Part shown: positions 1 to 9,035 of the stretch, in pieces
Layout: each line of letters begins with the position of its first letter
Numbering within the stretch: the first letter of the stretch is position 1
DNA from: Photobacterium aquae
GTDB taxonomy: Bacteria > Pseudomonadota > Gammaproteobacteria > Enterobacterales > Vibrionaceae
Length of the DNA: 64,000 bases
Reading direction: 5' to 3'
Assembly: GCF_001029445.1 (NCBI RefSeq)
Contig: NZ_LDOT01000030.1
Location: 1-64,000 of the forward strand
Position numbers and translations under genes: made by a program
The notes under the pieces: model-generated
What the model saw: only the letters and a program-made list of their open reading frames with translations
Databases searched by the model: none
Told to the model about the DNA's origin: nothing

Positions 1-11
1 ACCATATAATT

Positions 12-49
12 AAGCCCCGCCTGAATCTGCTTCAGGCGGGGCTTTTTTA
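12..49. terminator. Rho-independent terminator
   Basis: A perfect 14-bp GC-rich stem with a 5-base loop is followed by a T-run on the plus strand. It probably ends a plus-strand gene lying before the window and may also stop the minus-strand YgjV-like gene. Confidence 0.85.
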
Positions 50-69
50 TTTAATTTGGCGAGAAACTA

Positions 70-609
70 CTAGGCTGCAGCCGTTTCAGTTTCTTCTTTC
101 TTATTTGTCAGTAACTTATAAGACATAATGCCGATAACTAACGCTTTGATGATCATCATCTGCGGGTTACCGTAGTAACCGACCATGCCAACAAAACCAG
201 AGATAAGCATCAATACGCGATACTTACGCAAACATGTCATATACATGGCTACCAGAATCACGGCTAAATCAGCAAACTGGAAACCGACCGTCAAACTCGG
301 TTCGGCAATAAAAGATGACACCGCTGTATAAAAGATATAACCGATCCCGACAGTCATCATCGCCGCAAGCACAAACAGTAACTCACGCGATACATTCATG
401 AAATCCTTGGCATATCGGTAAGCATTAATACTCGCGACAGAAAGATTCAGAATCACCTTTGCGTGCCATCCCATCAATACCGCCCAAACGATATCATTCG
501 CTGATGAGCCAAATGCGGCAAAGCGAGTCGCCTTCATGCTATTGAAAATAGTCAAGGAAATATAGAAAGCAACACTGCTCCAACCCAATGCTTCTGTAAT
601 AAGTTCCAT
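70..609 (-). CDS. YgjV-like inner membrane protein
   Basis: The 179-residue product is almost entirely hydrophobic, with about six membrane segments and a short charged C-terminus rich in Lys and Glu. Its layout, including the N-terminal GW..VAFYISLTIFNS stretch and a SINAYRYA motif after the second segment, resembles the Imp-YgjV family of inner membrane proteins, whose function is not established. The ATG at 609 is preceded by AGGT about seven bases upstream. It stands alone, divergent from the pilin gene. The family assignment is from memory of the pattern, so a generic small integral membrane protein is the fallback call. Confidence 0.7.
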   Translation of the reverse strand: MELITEALGWSSVAFYISLTIFNSMKATRFAAFGSSANDIVWAVLMGWHAKVILNLSVASINAYRYAKDFMNVSRELLFVLAAMMTVGIGYIFYTAVSSFIAEPSLTVGFQFADLAVILVAMYMTCLRKYRVLMLISGFVGMVGYYGNPQMMIIKALVIGIMSYKLLTNKKEETETAAA

Positions 610-976
610 TACGTAAACCTGTCGGAAAAAAGATGTGCCAGATAGTAATGGTGAAAGCGCTCTGGTACAAGCAACAATTCATCTCCCTAGCCACTCTTTA
701 CCAGCAGTAAATCCCGCGAAATACCCAAGCAACATAACCGCCATCCGTATCACCCTGCCACCTTGACGTTGGAATTATGACACCATCACATTTCATCACA
801 GCGCACCTCCCCAAATAAACCTCAATGAGTCACCACAAACCCAAAAATACACACCTGAATAGCCCGCGACGTCAAAAAAACATCACAAAGAATATAATAT
901 TTCACATTACCCCTATTGCATCAGGTAGATACCTTGGACGTATAATGCATCAACAAAACAGAATCCGGGAAACGTC
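610..976. other. Divergent intergenic region
   Basis: This 367-bp spacer between the YgjV-like gene and the pilin gene holds no convincing ORF. It must carry both promoters. The stretch near 890-910 is AT-rich, but I could not assign clear -35 and -10 boxes. Confidence 0.5.
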
Positions 977-1543
977 ATGAAAAGCAAAGGTTTTACTTTA
1001 ATCGAATTAGTCGTTGTCATCGTCCTCATCGGTATTCTTGCCGTCGTTGCAGCACCGCGCTTCTTGAATATTCAAAATGATACACGCACTGAAGTTTTGA
1101 AAAATTTGGCAGGCTCAATCATGTCTGCTACGGGCTCGGCCTACGGTAAATTGGCAATAGACGGTTTAGAGCACTACTCATATGTATCCAACCGCCCAAT
1201 CACTGACGGCAACGGCATTCAAGCCGACATTCCCATTGCTGGCTGTGAGATTGGCGCATCCGGATATTGCGTCTTCCGCTACGGGTATGCCGATGCCGAT
1301 CCAATGACCATCAGCAACCTTGTCAAAGGCGTTGAATTCCGACGTGGCGACGGCGGCGATTTCGCCTCCATATATGGTCACCTACCGGGTGAGCAGCACA
1401 TGTCATACATCACGTTCAAAGACAACATCAAAGACCTGGGCGATCAGATGGAAGAACTGAAAACCAACCAGTGCTATATCAAATATGCGTCAGCACAAGA
1501 AGACGGGGATCTTCCAACTATTGAAGTGGTACCGTGTAGCTGA
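977..1543 (+). CDS. Type IV pilin-like / pseudopilin protein
   Basis: A 188-residue class III signal is present: MKSKG followed by FTLIELVVVIVLIGILAVVAAP. The prepilin peptidase would cut after Gly5, giving N-terminal Phe with Glu at +5. The hydrophobic helix (residues 6-26) would anchor it in the inner membrane until assembly. The globular part holds two Cys pairs (one near GCEIGASGYC, one near the C-terminus at NQCYIKY and VPCS), as in MSHA-type pilins with a disulfide loop. No pilus assembly genes lie nearby, so it is an orphan that would depend on MSHA, Pil or type II secretion machinery elsewhere. Which of these it serves cannot be told here. Confidence 0.85.
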   Translation: MKSKGFTLIELVVVIVLIGILAVVAAPRFLNIQNDTRTEVLKNLAGSIMSATGSAYGKLAIDGLEHYSYVSNRPITDGNGIQADIPIAGCEIGASGYCVFRYGYADADPMTISNLVKGVEFRRGDGGDFASIYGHLPGEQHMSYITFKDNIKDLGDQMEELKTNQCYIKYASAQEDGDLPTIEVVPCS

Positions 1544-1597
1544 TTCCCTCATCTTCCACAGGATTCAACGTACATCGTATTTTAAATTGCGAATACC

Positions 1598-1640
1598 CCA
1601 AGCTGCCTTCGGGTGGCTTGGTTGTTTGGTTTTGCTTATC
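1598..1640 (+). terminator. Terminator after pilin gene
   Basis: A 10-bp stem (two G-U pairs) with a TTCG tetraloop is followed by a T/G-rich tract. It ends about 80 bases before the patatin gene, so the two genes are probably transcribed separately. Confidence 0.7.
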
Positions 1641-1718
1641 GCTACAATAAGAAAAATCGAATACAAAAAAGAAAACCAGCAGCGTATTCTTACCTGATGA
1701 TAATGACATGGGGATAAT

Positions 1719-2600
1719 ATGAAGATTGAAAACAGCCGGGCATTGATTGTAGAAGGCGGAGCCATGCGCGGCATCTTTGCCAGCGGTGTACTCGATGCCT
1801 TCATGGATGCCAATTTCCAACCCTACGATTTTGCCATCGGTGTATCGGCTGGCGCATCTAACTTATTAGGCTACATCGCCAACCAGCCAGGACGCAGCTA
1901 CCACGTCATTACCGAGCTGGCTACCCAAAAGAAATTTTTCAGCCCTGCCCGTTTTATCAAAGGCGGCGATCTTGTTGACATTCAATGGTTATGGACCGAG
2001 GCAAATAAACAATTTCCCATCGACCAAACCGATGTCTTCCACTCGATCCCGTTTTGGGCAACCGTCACAGATGTTCGAACCGGCAAAGCCAATTACCACA
2101 GGATCAGCCCGGCGAATATCCAAGATGCAATGATCGCAACCGCCGCATTACCCATTGCCTTTAAGCACCCACCATGCTTTTCTGGCGGCTGCTATACAGA
2201 TGGTGGTGTCGCCGACTCTATACCGGTAAAAGAAGCGTATCGCCGAGGTGCACGTGATATTACCGTCATTTTGTCGCACCCCCTCAATTACCAAATGCCG
2301 AAGGCTCGGCATCCGTGGCTCATCAACAAGCTGCTGACACCTTATCCCAAAATCGCTGATGCGATGGCCCACCGGGCCGATAACTACAATGCATCACTGG
2401 CGTTTATCCGCAATCCACCAGAAGGGACGATTGTCAGGGTTATTGCCCCGCCAGACATGTTTTCAGTCAAACGGCTAACGATGGATACCAAACAACTCAA
2501 CGAGGGTTATATCATGGGAATGGAAGCTGGCAGGCAGCACATCGCCGCCCTGTCTGGCAAACATGGGCTGTCAGACGAAAATTGCCACTTCTGCCTATAA
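1719..2600 (+). CDS. Patatin-like phospholipase (YjjU-type)
   Basis: The 293-residue protein has the patatin Ser-Asp dyad layout. The glycine-rich oxyanion loop is GGAMRG (residues 13-18), the nucleophile Ser43 lies in GVSAG, and the catalytic Asp161 lies in DGG (161-163). It lacks a signal peptide, so it is probably a cytoplasmic or membrane-associated lipid acyl hydrolase. Length and the N-terminal ALIVEGGAMRGIFASGVLD stretch match the YjjU subgroup of enteric bacteria, whose substrate is not well defined. The C-terminus ends in a Cys-containing tail (CHFCL). It is followed by a bidirectional terminator. Confidence 0.88.
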   Translation: MKIENSRALIVEGGAMRGIFASGVLDAFMDANFQPYDFAIGVSAGASNLLGYIANQPGRSYHVITELATQKKFFSPARFIKGGDLVDIQWLWTEANKQFPIDQTDVFHSIPFWATVTDVRTGKANYHRISPANIQDAMIATAALPIAFKHPPCFSGGCYTDGGVADSIPVKEAYRRGARDITVILSHPLNYQMPKARHPWLINKLLTPYPKIADAMAHRADNYNASLAFIRNPPEGTIVRVIAPPDMFSVKRLTMDTKQLNEGYIMGMEAGRQHIAALSGKHGLSDENCHFCL

Positions 2601-2635
2601 GCCACGCCCGCTAGCCAATGATTCTCACAGATAAA

Positions 2636-2664
2636 ACAAAGGCCACTATGGTAGTGGCCTTTGT
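2636..2664. terminator. Bidirectional terminator
   Basis: A perfect 13-bp stem (ACAAAGGCCACTA with its complement, 3-base loop) lies between the convergent patatin and dCMP deaminase genes, with A-rich and T-rich flanks suited to both directions. Confidence 0.8.
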
Positions 2665-2736
2665 CAGTATCTATGTACTAGGAACCGTCACAAGCAAAGA
2701 AAATGCTTACGCTCTCCTCACTTCACCAAGGATCAT

Positions 2737-3195
2737 CTAGTCTTTAGGGATCGTACTAAGCGCATCAAGCGGCAACCAATTCACCGTTACGCCAGCCTGC
2801 TGGAACATTTCCTCACTGATTTGAATTTTTTCACCCCAGCGAGACAAAAAATCTTCCGTTTGTTCAGGGCAATGCACGGTCGCAATACCTGTCTGGATAA
2901 TTTTCGCAGCACAGTTCGGGCAAGGGAAATGCGTTACCCAAATATCACACCCAGCTAAATCACGCTTGGCAAACAAAATCGCATTCTCTTCGGCATGCAA
3001 TGTTTTGAGATATTTCATATCGCGATCATCTGTCGCGGCGCTATCGGATATACCATGTGGGTAACCATTGAAACCCACCGACACAATACGGTTCCCCTGA
3101 GTAATGACCGCCCCTACCTGAGTGGATGGGTCTTTACTCCAAGAGCCCACCAACTCGGCCATTTGAAAAAAGCGCACAGCCCACTTAGATATCAT
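2737..3195 (-). CDS. Deoxycytidylate (dCMP) deaminase, ComEB-like
   Basis: A 152-residue zinc-dependent deaminase. The catalytic HAE (His67, Glu69) and the second zinc motif PCPNC (Cys92, Cys95) are both present, with the family stretch DPSTQVGAV near residues 22-30. It would convert dCMP to dUMP for dTTP synthesis in the cytoplasm. The extended insert between the two zinc motifs and the SVGFNGYP stretch favour the dCMP/ComEB group over cytidine or tRNA adenosine deaminases. It is divergent from the DJ-1 gene with about 200 bp between them. The family call is firm; the exact nucleotide substrate is inferred. Confidence 0.88.
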   Translation of the reverse strand: MISKWAVRFFQMAELVGSWSKDPSTQVGAVITQGNRIVSVGFNGYPHGISDSAATDDRDMKYLKTLHAEENAILFAKRDLAGCDIWVTHFPCPNCAAKIIQTGIATVHCPEQTEDFLSRWGEKIQISEEMFQQAGVTVNWLPLDALSTIPKD

Positions 3196-3402
3196 CTTTT
3201 TTACCTATTGTTATTTATTTATGCCATTTTGCATAACTTCCTGCCTTCCCTCAACCCCCTATACTCAATCACCGCTTGTAAAATCGAGGAATCACGACCT
3301 AACCCCGACGATGGTCTATCCTTTCGTATAGCCTGAACACCTTGACGGCACACCGCCAATAAGAGCGCGGAGCCGCCAACTATCACGTATCGAGAGGAGC
3401 CC

Positions 3403-4080
3403 ATGGTCAAAGCATTACTCGTTCTAACCAGCCACGGTGCAATGGGAGAAACCGGTACCCAGACCGGTTTCTGGTTATCCGAACTCACCCATCCCTACTT
3501 CGCTTTGCGAGATCAAGGCATTCCTGTCGATATCGTCTCTATTCGTGGTGGCGAAGTCCCTGTTGATCCCAAGAGCTGGGACGAAGAGGACAATAACAAT
3601 GCACGTTTCCTGGCCACTCCCGAACTTGTCGACAGCCTAAAAAACAGCACGGCCCTGTCTTCTCTCTCGCCATCTGAATATCAGGCGATTATCTTTGCTG
3701 GTGGGCATGGCACAATGTGGGATTTCCCCGACAATGAACCACTTCAGCGAGCAGCCATCACCATTTACCAACAAAACGGGATTATTGCCGCGATCTGCCA
3801 CGGCCCTGCGGCATTGGTCAATCTAAAATACGCCAACGGTGACCATCTCATCGCCAACAAGCGTGTCACCGGTTTCACCAATGAAGAAGAAGACACCATC
3901 GGCCTGACAGGAGTTGTCCCCTTCTTACTTGAAGATCAGCTAAAGATGGCCAATGCCCATTTTGTCAAAGCCGCCCCTTGGTGCGAAAACGTCGTGGTCG
4001 ATGGCAAACTGATCACTGGGCAGAACCCACAATCCGCTTATGCCGTAGGTGAAGCCGTTGCAGAATTACTGTTAGAATAG
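3403..4080 (+). CDS. DJ-1/PfpI superfamily protein (glyoxalase III / deglycase-like)
   Basis: This 225-residue protein has the nucleophile elbow AICHGPAAL with Cys132-His133 and a conserved Glu27 in GFWLSELTHPY, matching the Hsp31/YDR533C-type class 1 amidotransferase-like group. The AGGHGTMWDFPDN stretch (99-111) is typical of the class. Members act on methylglyoxal or as chaperones. The gene lies directly upstream of a glyoxalase I gene in the same direction with only a 34-base gap, which supports a shared role in reactive dicarbonyl detoxification. GAGAGGAG sits close to the ATG. Confidence 0.88.
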   Translation: MVKALLVLTSHGAMGETGTQTGFWLSELTHPYFALRDQGIPVDIVSIRGGEVPVDPKSWDEEDNNNARFLATPELVDSLKNSTALSSLSPSEYQAIIFAGGHGTMWDFPDNEPLQRAAITIYQQNGIIAAICHGPAALVNLKYANGDHLIANKRVTGFTNEEEDTIGLTGVVPFLLEDQLKMANAHFVKAAPWCENVVVDGKLITGQNPQSAYAVGEAVAELLLE

Positions 4081-4114
4081 CTTTTTGCTCTGCTACTTAA
4101 CCATAGGAAGCACA

Positions 4115-4555
4115 ATGGAATATCTACATACCATGGTTCGCGTTAGTGATCTCGAGGCGTCGCTGGATTTCTACTGCAACAAACTCGGCCTGATTGAAAC
4201 CCACCGCAAAGACAGTGAAAAAGGGCGATTCACCTTGGTATTTCTCGCCGCGCCACTCAATGTCGATACCGCAAAGACGGCGATGTCTCCGCTTATCGAA
4301 CTGACCTACAACTGGGAGCCGGAAAGCTATACTGGCGGCCGAAACTTTGGCCATCTGGCGTTTCGCGTTGACGATATCTACGCATTGTGCAGCCACCTTC
4401 GCGCCAATGGCGTTACCATCAACCGTCCACCTCGCGATGGCCACATGGCTTTTGTCCGCTCTCCTGACGGTATCTCTATCGAATTGCTACAAAAAGGCGA
4501 GCCGCTAGCGCCTGCCGAACCTTGGCTATCTATGGAAAATACCGGCGAATGGTAA
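4115..4555 (+). CDS. gloA: Lactoylglutathione lyase (glyoxalase I)
   Basis: The 146-residue product has all four metal ligands of the single-domain, Ni-type glyoxalase I: His5, Glu62, His80 (NFGHLAF) and Glu123 (SIELLQ). It isomerises the methylglyoxal-glutathione hemithioacetal to S-lactoylglutathione in the cytosol. A TTG-initiated reading at 4085 adds ten residues, but the ATG at 4115 follows AGGAAG at a good distance and gives the family N-terminus with His at position 5, so I chose it. It probably shares a transcript with the upstream DJ-1 gene. Confidence 0.92.
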   Translation: MEYLHTMVRVSDLEASLDFYCNKLGLIETHRKDSEKGRFTLVFLAAPLNVDTAKTAMSPLIELTYNWEPESYTGGRNFGHLAFRVDDIYALCSHLRANGVTINRPPRDGHMAFVRSPDGISIELLQKGEPLAPAEPWLSMENTGEW

Positions 4556-4565
4556 CAATGCGCCA

Positions 4566-4592
4566 GGCCATCCTCAGCGGCTGAGGATGGCC
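4566..4592. terminator. Hairpin between convergent genes
   Basis: A perfect 12-bp stem (GGCCATCCTCAG, 3-base loop) lies between gloA and the outer-membrane barrel gene. It has no T-run on either side, so it may work as a weak terminator or an mRNA end stabiliser. Confidence 0.55.
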
Positions 4593-4619
4593 GATTCTCA
4601 GCAAAGAAGACACGATGGG

Positions 4620-5834
4620 TTAGAAATAATATGAAAGTCCCACCTCTACATAATTATCCCTGCGCAAACCATAAACAGGATCACGCTCGTCATCAGCATC
4701 AAAATACCACGCGTTGATATTCCAACGCCAAGCACTCCCCAAACGGCTTGATGCCTCTAACCGTGCTGTCTGTGAACGTGCATCATCCAAATCTTGACTC
4801 ACCCCAAACAACACTTCCGTGCCTGCTATATCATTGAGAGCCCAGCGCACGCCAGCAAAAATATCATTTTGACCAACAACCGGGGCTTGCTTCTCCCTGC
4901 TATCATAAAGATATTCGGCCAGTACCCCGACATCCCAAGCCGTATCGGCCACACCCACATAGGTATACTCAAACCCCGCCGTCACGGCACTATGATTGTC
5001 CAGACTAAACCGTCGAAGCGCCTCTAGCTTCCACAGCCAATCCCCCCACAATCCTTGCAAATCCACACTCAGCTGATCCATCTGAGCATAAAAAGGCACT
5101 AGGGACCGCAGCCAATCACTACCCTCAACCAAGAAATAAGGATCTCGGCTCGTACCGTGAAAATAACTCAGCCCAATATCCCATACATCCCAGCTCACGC
5201 TATAACGGGCAGCCAAATCAACATGCTTTTTCCCCCGTGACGATTCATAGCGCGCCTCATCAGTGTTCACCCCTGCAACCGTCAGCCGCCCATCAGATCC
5301 TGCAAACGTCCTCTCGCGAAAGTACGGCAGCACAAACAACTCCCACACCCCCAGATCAGCCAAATAAGCAAAATGCACCATTGGCTGCCCCAATTTTGCT
5401 TCGCCATCAACCGACTCAACCGCATCGGTTTGGTTAATCACATCAACCAAATGCTGAGATTCCGTTACCCCCCAGAAAACCTTGCCGATCCCTGCCCGCA
5501 ATTCCAACCGATCGCCATAATAGGCATAGATCGCTTCTCGCAGATCAATATGGCTTCTTTCATTATCCATCGCATCCCAACGGGCAAACGGTACAAGGTT
5601 AACACTCTGCGTACCCTGCTCCCACTCCCAATACCATTCGGGTTCAATAACCACTGAAGGCTGCACGGTATCTTGCCCGTGAGTACCGGTTGCAAAGAAC
5701 TGGCGGTGTTCAACCGCAAGCCGACCTCTCATCTCCTGCGGTAGCCACGTTGCTTCCCCTGCGGCCTGTGCTACTAGCGGTTGGGTAAACGCTATCAATG
5801 CCGATAGCCAATACCCCTGTCGTGACATACCCAT
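4620..5834 (-). CDS. Outer-membrane beta-barrel protein of an RND/LolA-like cluster
   Basis: A 404-residue protein with a signal peptide (hydrophobic WLSALIAFTQPLVAQAA) and alternating aromatic strands throughout, ending in GLSYYF with the terminal Phe that the BAM complex recognises. It is therefore an outer-membrane barrel, roughly of the DUF1302/alginate-export size class; I cannot name the family. Its start lies just after the stop of the LolA-like gene. GAGG six bases before the ATG at 5834 favours that start over the GTG at 5837 and the later ATG at 5828. Co-transcription with the LolA-like protein and MMPL transporter suggests it is the outer-membrane exit or acceptor of a lipid-type export pathway. 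Confidence 0.75.
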   Translation of the reverse strand: MGMSRQGYWLSALIAFTQPLVAQAAGEATWLPQEMRGRLAVEHRQFFATGTHGQDTVQPSVVIEPEWYWEWEQGTQSVNLVPFARWDAMDNERSHIDLREAIYAYYGDRLELRAGIGKVFWGVTESQHLVDVINQTDAVESVDGEAKLGQPMVHFAYLADLGVWELFVLPYFRERTFAGSDGRLTVAGVNTDEARYESSRGKKHVDLAARYSVSWDVWDIGLSYFHGTSRDPYFLVEGSDWLRSLVPFYAQMDQLSVDLQGLWGDWLWKLEALRRFSLDNHSAVTAGFEYTYVGVADTAWDVGVLAEYLYDSREKQAPVVGQNDIFAGVRWALNDIAGTEVLFGVSQDLDDARSQTARLEASSRLGSAWRWNINAWYFDADDERDPVYGLRRDNYVEVGLSYYF

Positions 5835-5837
5835 CAC

Positions 5838-6629
5838 CTACCTCGACCGCTTCAGACTTTGCTGGCTAAAATCTCTATCGGTAAGCCCGGTTTTGAACAT
5901 TAGCTGGTGGGTGCTAAGTACCGTTTCTTTCCCTGTCTGGTGGTTGACCATCGTCATCTTGTGAGCACGCCAGTACTTGCCGAGATACTGCTGGTACTGC
6001 GAGAAGATCAATGTTTTCAACAATGCTTTGCGGCGATCATAAAACTCCATTTTCAGCGGACGGTAGTGAGCCTTATCCAGCCATACTAACTGGCGGGTAT
6101 AGCCGGAATATTGATCGGTTGGGATCTGCTCGATTAAATAGCTCGACTCCCCTGCTACCGTTTCGTCACCAAGATAATTGAAGGTATATTTCTCCAACTC
6201 GAATGAGCTGAGATCCTCATAGGCAAATTCACTGCCCATAAACGGGCCCGACTTATTGCGAGAAGAAATCCGCTTCACCCGCTTCAAGGCTGGCATATAT
6301 AGCCACTGATCATCAGCCTTATGGGTATGGGAGTAGTTGAGAAACGCCGTGCCCTTAACGTCACGGGGCTCATCAAATACCGTCAACCCTTTATCGCCAT
6401 CCCCATCAACCTCAAGACTCTTTATTCTCAGCTTTCGATCACTGGTCTCCCCCTGGGCATTTTTCAGCAACATGCTCAACTCTGAAATCGAGTCTCCCCA
6501 TCCAATGTCTCTCGCTTTGCGCTCCTTGGCTATAGCCAGTCCCTGATCGATACCCGTCACTTGCTGGGCGATAACCGGCATGGCAAACAACATACCAATC
6601 ACACTCAACCACACTATTGGGTTCCACAT
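5838..6629 (-). CDS. LolA-like outer membrane lipoprotein-sorting protein
   Basis: A 263-residue periplasmic protein with a cleavable signal (VWLSVIGMLFAMPVIAQ). The later stretch GTAFLNYSHTHKADDQWLYMPALKRVKRI and the QWLYMPALKRVKRIS core are hallmarks of the LolA-like family commonly found beside MMPL/RND transporters. It differs from true LolA in length and context. The fold offers a hydrophobic cavity for an acyl chain, so it probably ferries a lipid across the periplasm between the RND pump and the barrel. AAGGAG precedes the ATG. It lies 78 bp after the RND gene. Confidence 0.85.
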   Translation of the reverse strand: MWNPIVWLSVIGMLFAMPVIAQQVTGIDQGLAIAKERKARDIGWGDSISELSMLLKNAQGETSDRKLRIKSLEVDGDGDKGLTVFDEPRDVKGTAFLNYSHTHKADDQWLYMPALKRVKRISSRNKSGPFMGSEFAYEDLSSFELEKYTFNYLGDETVAGESSYLIEQIPTDQYSGYTRQLVWLDKAHYRPLKMEFYDRRKALLKTLIFSQYQQYLGKYWRAHKMTMVNHQTGKETVLSTHQLMFKTGLTDRDFSQQSLKRSR

Positions 6630-6707
6630 TTGAGCTCTCCTTCCTGTCTTATATCTTCATTCCATCACCTGCGGGTAACATCGCCACCCGCAGGGCTGAT
6701 ACAGTAT

Positions 6708-9035
6708 CTATAGCGACGCGACTAACGCCGGCTTGTCCTTTTCGGTTTCGCCTTGATAGGCCTTGCGGTCAAACATCAACAGCAACGCTGGCAACAAGAG
6801 AAAATCAACGATCAATGCCACCATAATGACCAGCGCACTGAGCTGCCCCAAATCTGAATTCAGCCTAAAGCTCGACATCCCAAGCACGCTAAAGCCAGCC
6901 ACGAGCACCACGGTCGTGATCCACAGTGCTCGTCCAACAGTGCCGAAGGCATAGCGAATCCCGCCTTCCGCATCGTGCCCTTGTCGCCGTGCATGCTGGT
7001 ATTTAGTAAGAAAATGGACGCAATCATCGACCACAATCCCCAGAGTCAATGTCACCACCACCGACAGACCTAGGTTGATCTCGCCGGATATCAACGCCCA
7101 GATCCCAAAACCAACCACCGCCGGAACCAGATTCGGCACCAAACTGATCAACCCCAGCCGCAGCGAACGCAACGCCACAATCAGCAAGATAGAAATCAGC
7201 ACCAAGGCAATCGGCAAGGTCTTCAACATACTCGCCATATTCACCTCACCAATATGAGAGAACATCAATGTCGGACTCGACGCTACCACGTCATATTGAG
7301 GCGCATTGTCGGCAAACCATTGGTAGATCCGCGCCTCCAGCGCCACCATTTCCTTGCTATTGAGGTTTTCCGTGGTCAGCACCAGCTTGACCGAGGACTT
7401 GTCGATATTGATTTCATTATTCAAATCAAGCCCATATGGCAGGGACATCTCGTAAAGCAACATATATTGCGCCGCCAAGCCCTGCTCATCCGGCAGGCGA
7501 TATTGCTTACTATCATCGCCATGCATGTTCATATTCAAGCGCCGGTATGTATCGGCCAAGCTGGCAACATGATCCGTTTCGGGTTGATCCCGTAACCACC
7601 GCGTAAATCCATCCAGTGTCTTGATAAAGGCGGGGCTATTCATCCCCTGAGGCTGACCTGTTTTCACAGCGATACTGATATTGTTCATCCCGCTGATATT
7701 GGCCGCCATAAAATCAGCAGCCTGACGGAAGCTATTGCTCGTATCAAAATATTCGACCGAATCATCCTCGATTTTGTTTTGCACCATCAGAAAGGCACTC
7801 GCCACAACCACTACCAATGAAACCGGCATAATCAGGCGGTGAAAGCGGATCACCACATTGGCAAAGCGATCAAGAGCACGCGGGGTGGATGATTGGGGGC
7901 GCGGGCTGATTCGCAACGGCAAAAGCATCATCAGTGACGGCAGCACCGTGAGCGCCAACAACAATGCCAGCATGACCCCCAACGCTGACAACGTTCCCAT
8001 ATCACGCAGAACTGGCGAATCAGAAGCATTCATCATCATGAAACCAACAGCGGTTGTCACCGAGGTGATCAGCAATGCCGTAAAATTGGCGCTCAGGCTA
8101 TGGGCTATCGCCTCGCGCTTTGCCATACCCTGTCGCATCGACTGATACACCGCCGAGAGAATATGAACGCAATCCGCAACCGCCAGTGTCATGATCAACG
8201 TCGGCACATTCACACTCCCAGTATCCAAATAATGCCCACTCCATCCCAAGATCCCCAGTGTCGCGGCAACCGTCGCTATAATCACCAGCAAGGTGGCAAA
8301 CACACCCGACACAGTGCGCAGCATCAGCCCGAGAAACAGCAAAATAATCAAAAGCATCAAAGGAATAAGCGTCGTACTGTCGATCTGGGCGGCTTCGGCA
8401 AACGCCGCATTCAGGGCAATCACCCCACCGAGATGAAAAGTCACCGCGGGATAATCAGCCTGATACTGCACGATCAACGCATCAATGAAATGTTTGATTT
8501 CCTGCACTTGCTGTGTCTGGTTGCCAGTTGGCATGTTCAAGGTAATATTGACCACTGCCACCTTGCCCGAACGGGAAATCAAGGCATCACGCAGGCGAGG
8601 TTCAGCCAATGCAATGTCTTTTACATAGGCAATTCGAGCCTCAGTGAACGGATACAGATCCAGCAACAGATCTTCCACCAGCAAATCATCGCCATCGGCA
8701 GAGGTATGCTGGTAGTTAGCGATTGAATCAACTCGACTGGAATAAGGAGTCTGCCATGCTGATTCAGTGAGATCCCTGACCAAATTCAGATGTTCAGGTG
8801 TGAATATTGAATCCTGCACCGCCACCACAACAGCTAATGAGTCTGTTTTGGTGAATGTGGCTTCTATTTCTTTGAATGCCGCCAACTGCGGATTGTCGGC
8901 ATCAAAAAAGATCTGATAATCGCCCCGGAAAAATAAATTTTTACTGCCAAATGCCGCAAGTACCACCAATACCAGCGACATCAACAGCACCAACTTGGGA
9001 TACCAAACTGGCATGTGCAAAAGTTTACGTTTCAT
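6708..9035 (-). CDS. MMPL/RND-family transporter
   Basis: About 775 residues arranged as two repeats, each with one membrane helix, a large periplasmic loop (roughly residues 35-210 and 410-600) and five further helices, giving 12 segments. The DCVHFLTKY and DCVHILSAVY motifs in the two helix-4 regions supply the acidic residues used by proton-driven RND carriers of the MmpL/HpnN type. Such proteins move lipids or hydrophobic molecules outwards. A reading from 9047 adds MEKV, but GGAG stands seven bases before the ATG at 9035, so that start is preferred. It leads the cluster with the LolA-like and barrel genes. The upstream palindrome at 9203-9236 is a likely control site. Confidence 0.88.
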   Translation of the reverse strand: MKRKLLHMPVWYPKLVLLMSLVLVVLAAFGSKNLFFRGDYQIFFDADNPQLAAFKEIEATFTKTDSLAVVVAVQDSIFTPEHLNLVRDLTESAWQTPYSSRVDSIANYQHTSADGDDLLVEDLLLDLYPFTEARIAYVKDIALAEPRLRDALISRSGKVAVVNITLNMPTGNQTQQVQEIKHFIDALIVQYQADYPAVTFHLGGVIALNAAFAEAAQIDSTTLIPLMLLIILLFLGLMLRTVSGVFATLLVIIATVAATLGILGWSGHYLDTGSVNVPTLIMTLAVADCVHILSAVYQSMRQGMAKREAIAHSLSANFTALLITSVTTAVGFMMMNASDSPVLRDMGTLSALGVMLALLLALTVLPSLMMLLPLRISPRPQSSTPRALDRFANVVIRFHRLIMPVSLVVVVASAFLMVQNKIEDDSVEYFDTSNSFRQAADFMAANISGMNNISIAVKTGQPQGMNSPAFIKTLDGFTRWLRDQPETDHVASLADTYRRLNMNMHGDDSKQYRLPDEQGLAAQYMLLYEMSLPYGLDLNNEINIDKSSVKLVLTTENLNSKEMVALEARIYQWFADNAPQYDVVASSPTLMFSHIGEVNMASMLKTLPIALVLISILLIVALRSLRLGLISLVPNLVPAVVGFGIWALISGEINLGLSVVVTLTLGIVVDDCVHFLTKYQHARRQGHDAEGGIRYAFGTVGRALWITTVVLVAGFSVLGMSSFRLNSDLGQLSALVIMVALIVDFLLLPALLLMFDRKAYQGETEKDKPALVASL

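Noticed and set aside
8100..8726. A 208-codon plus-strand ORF inside the RND transporter gene
   Set aside because: It is antisense to a well-supported membrane protein; its composition (Gln, His, Arg rich) is that of a reverse-strand shadow.
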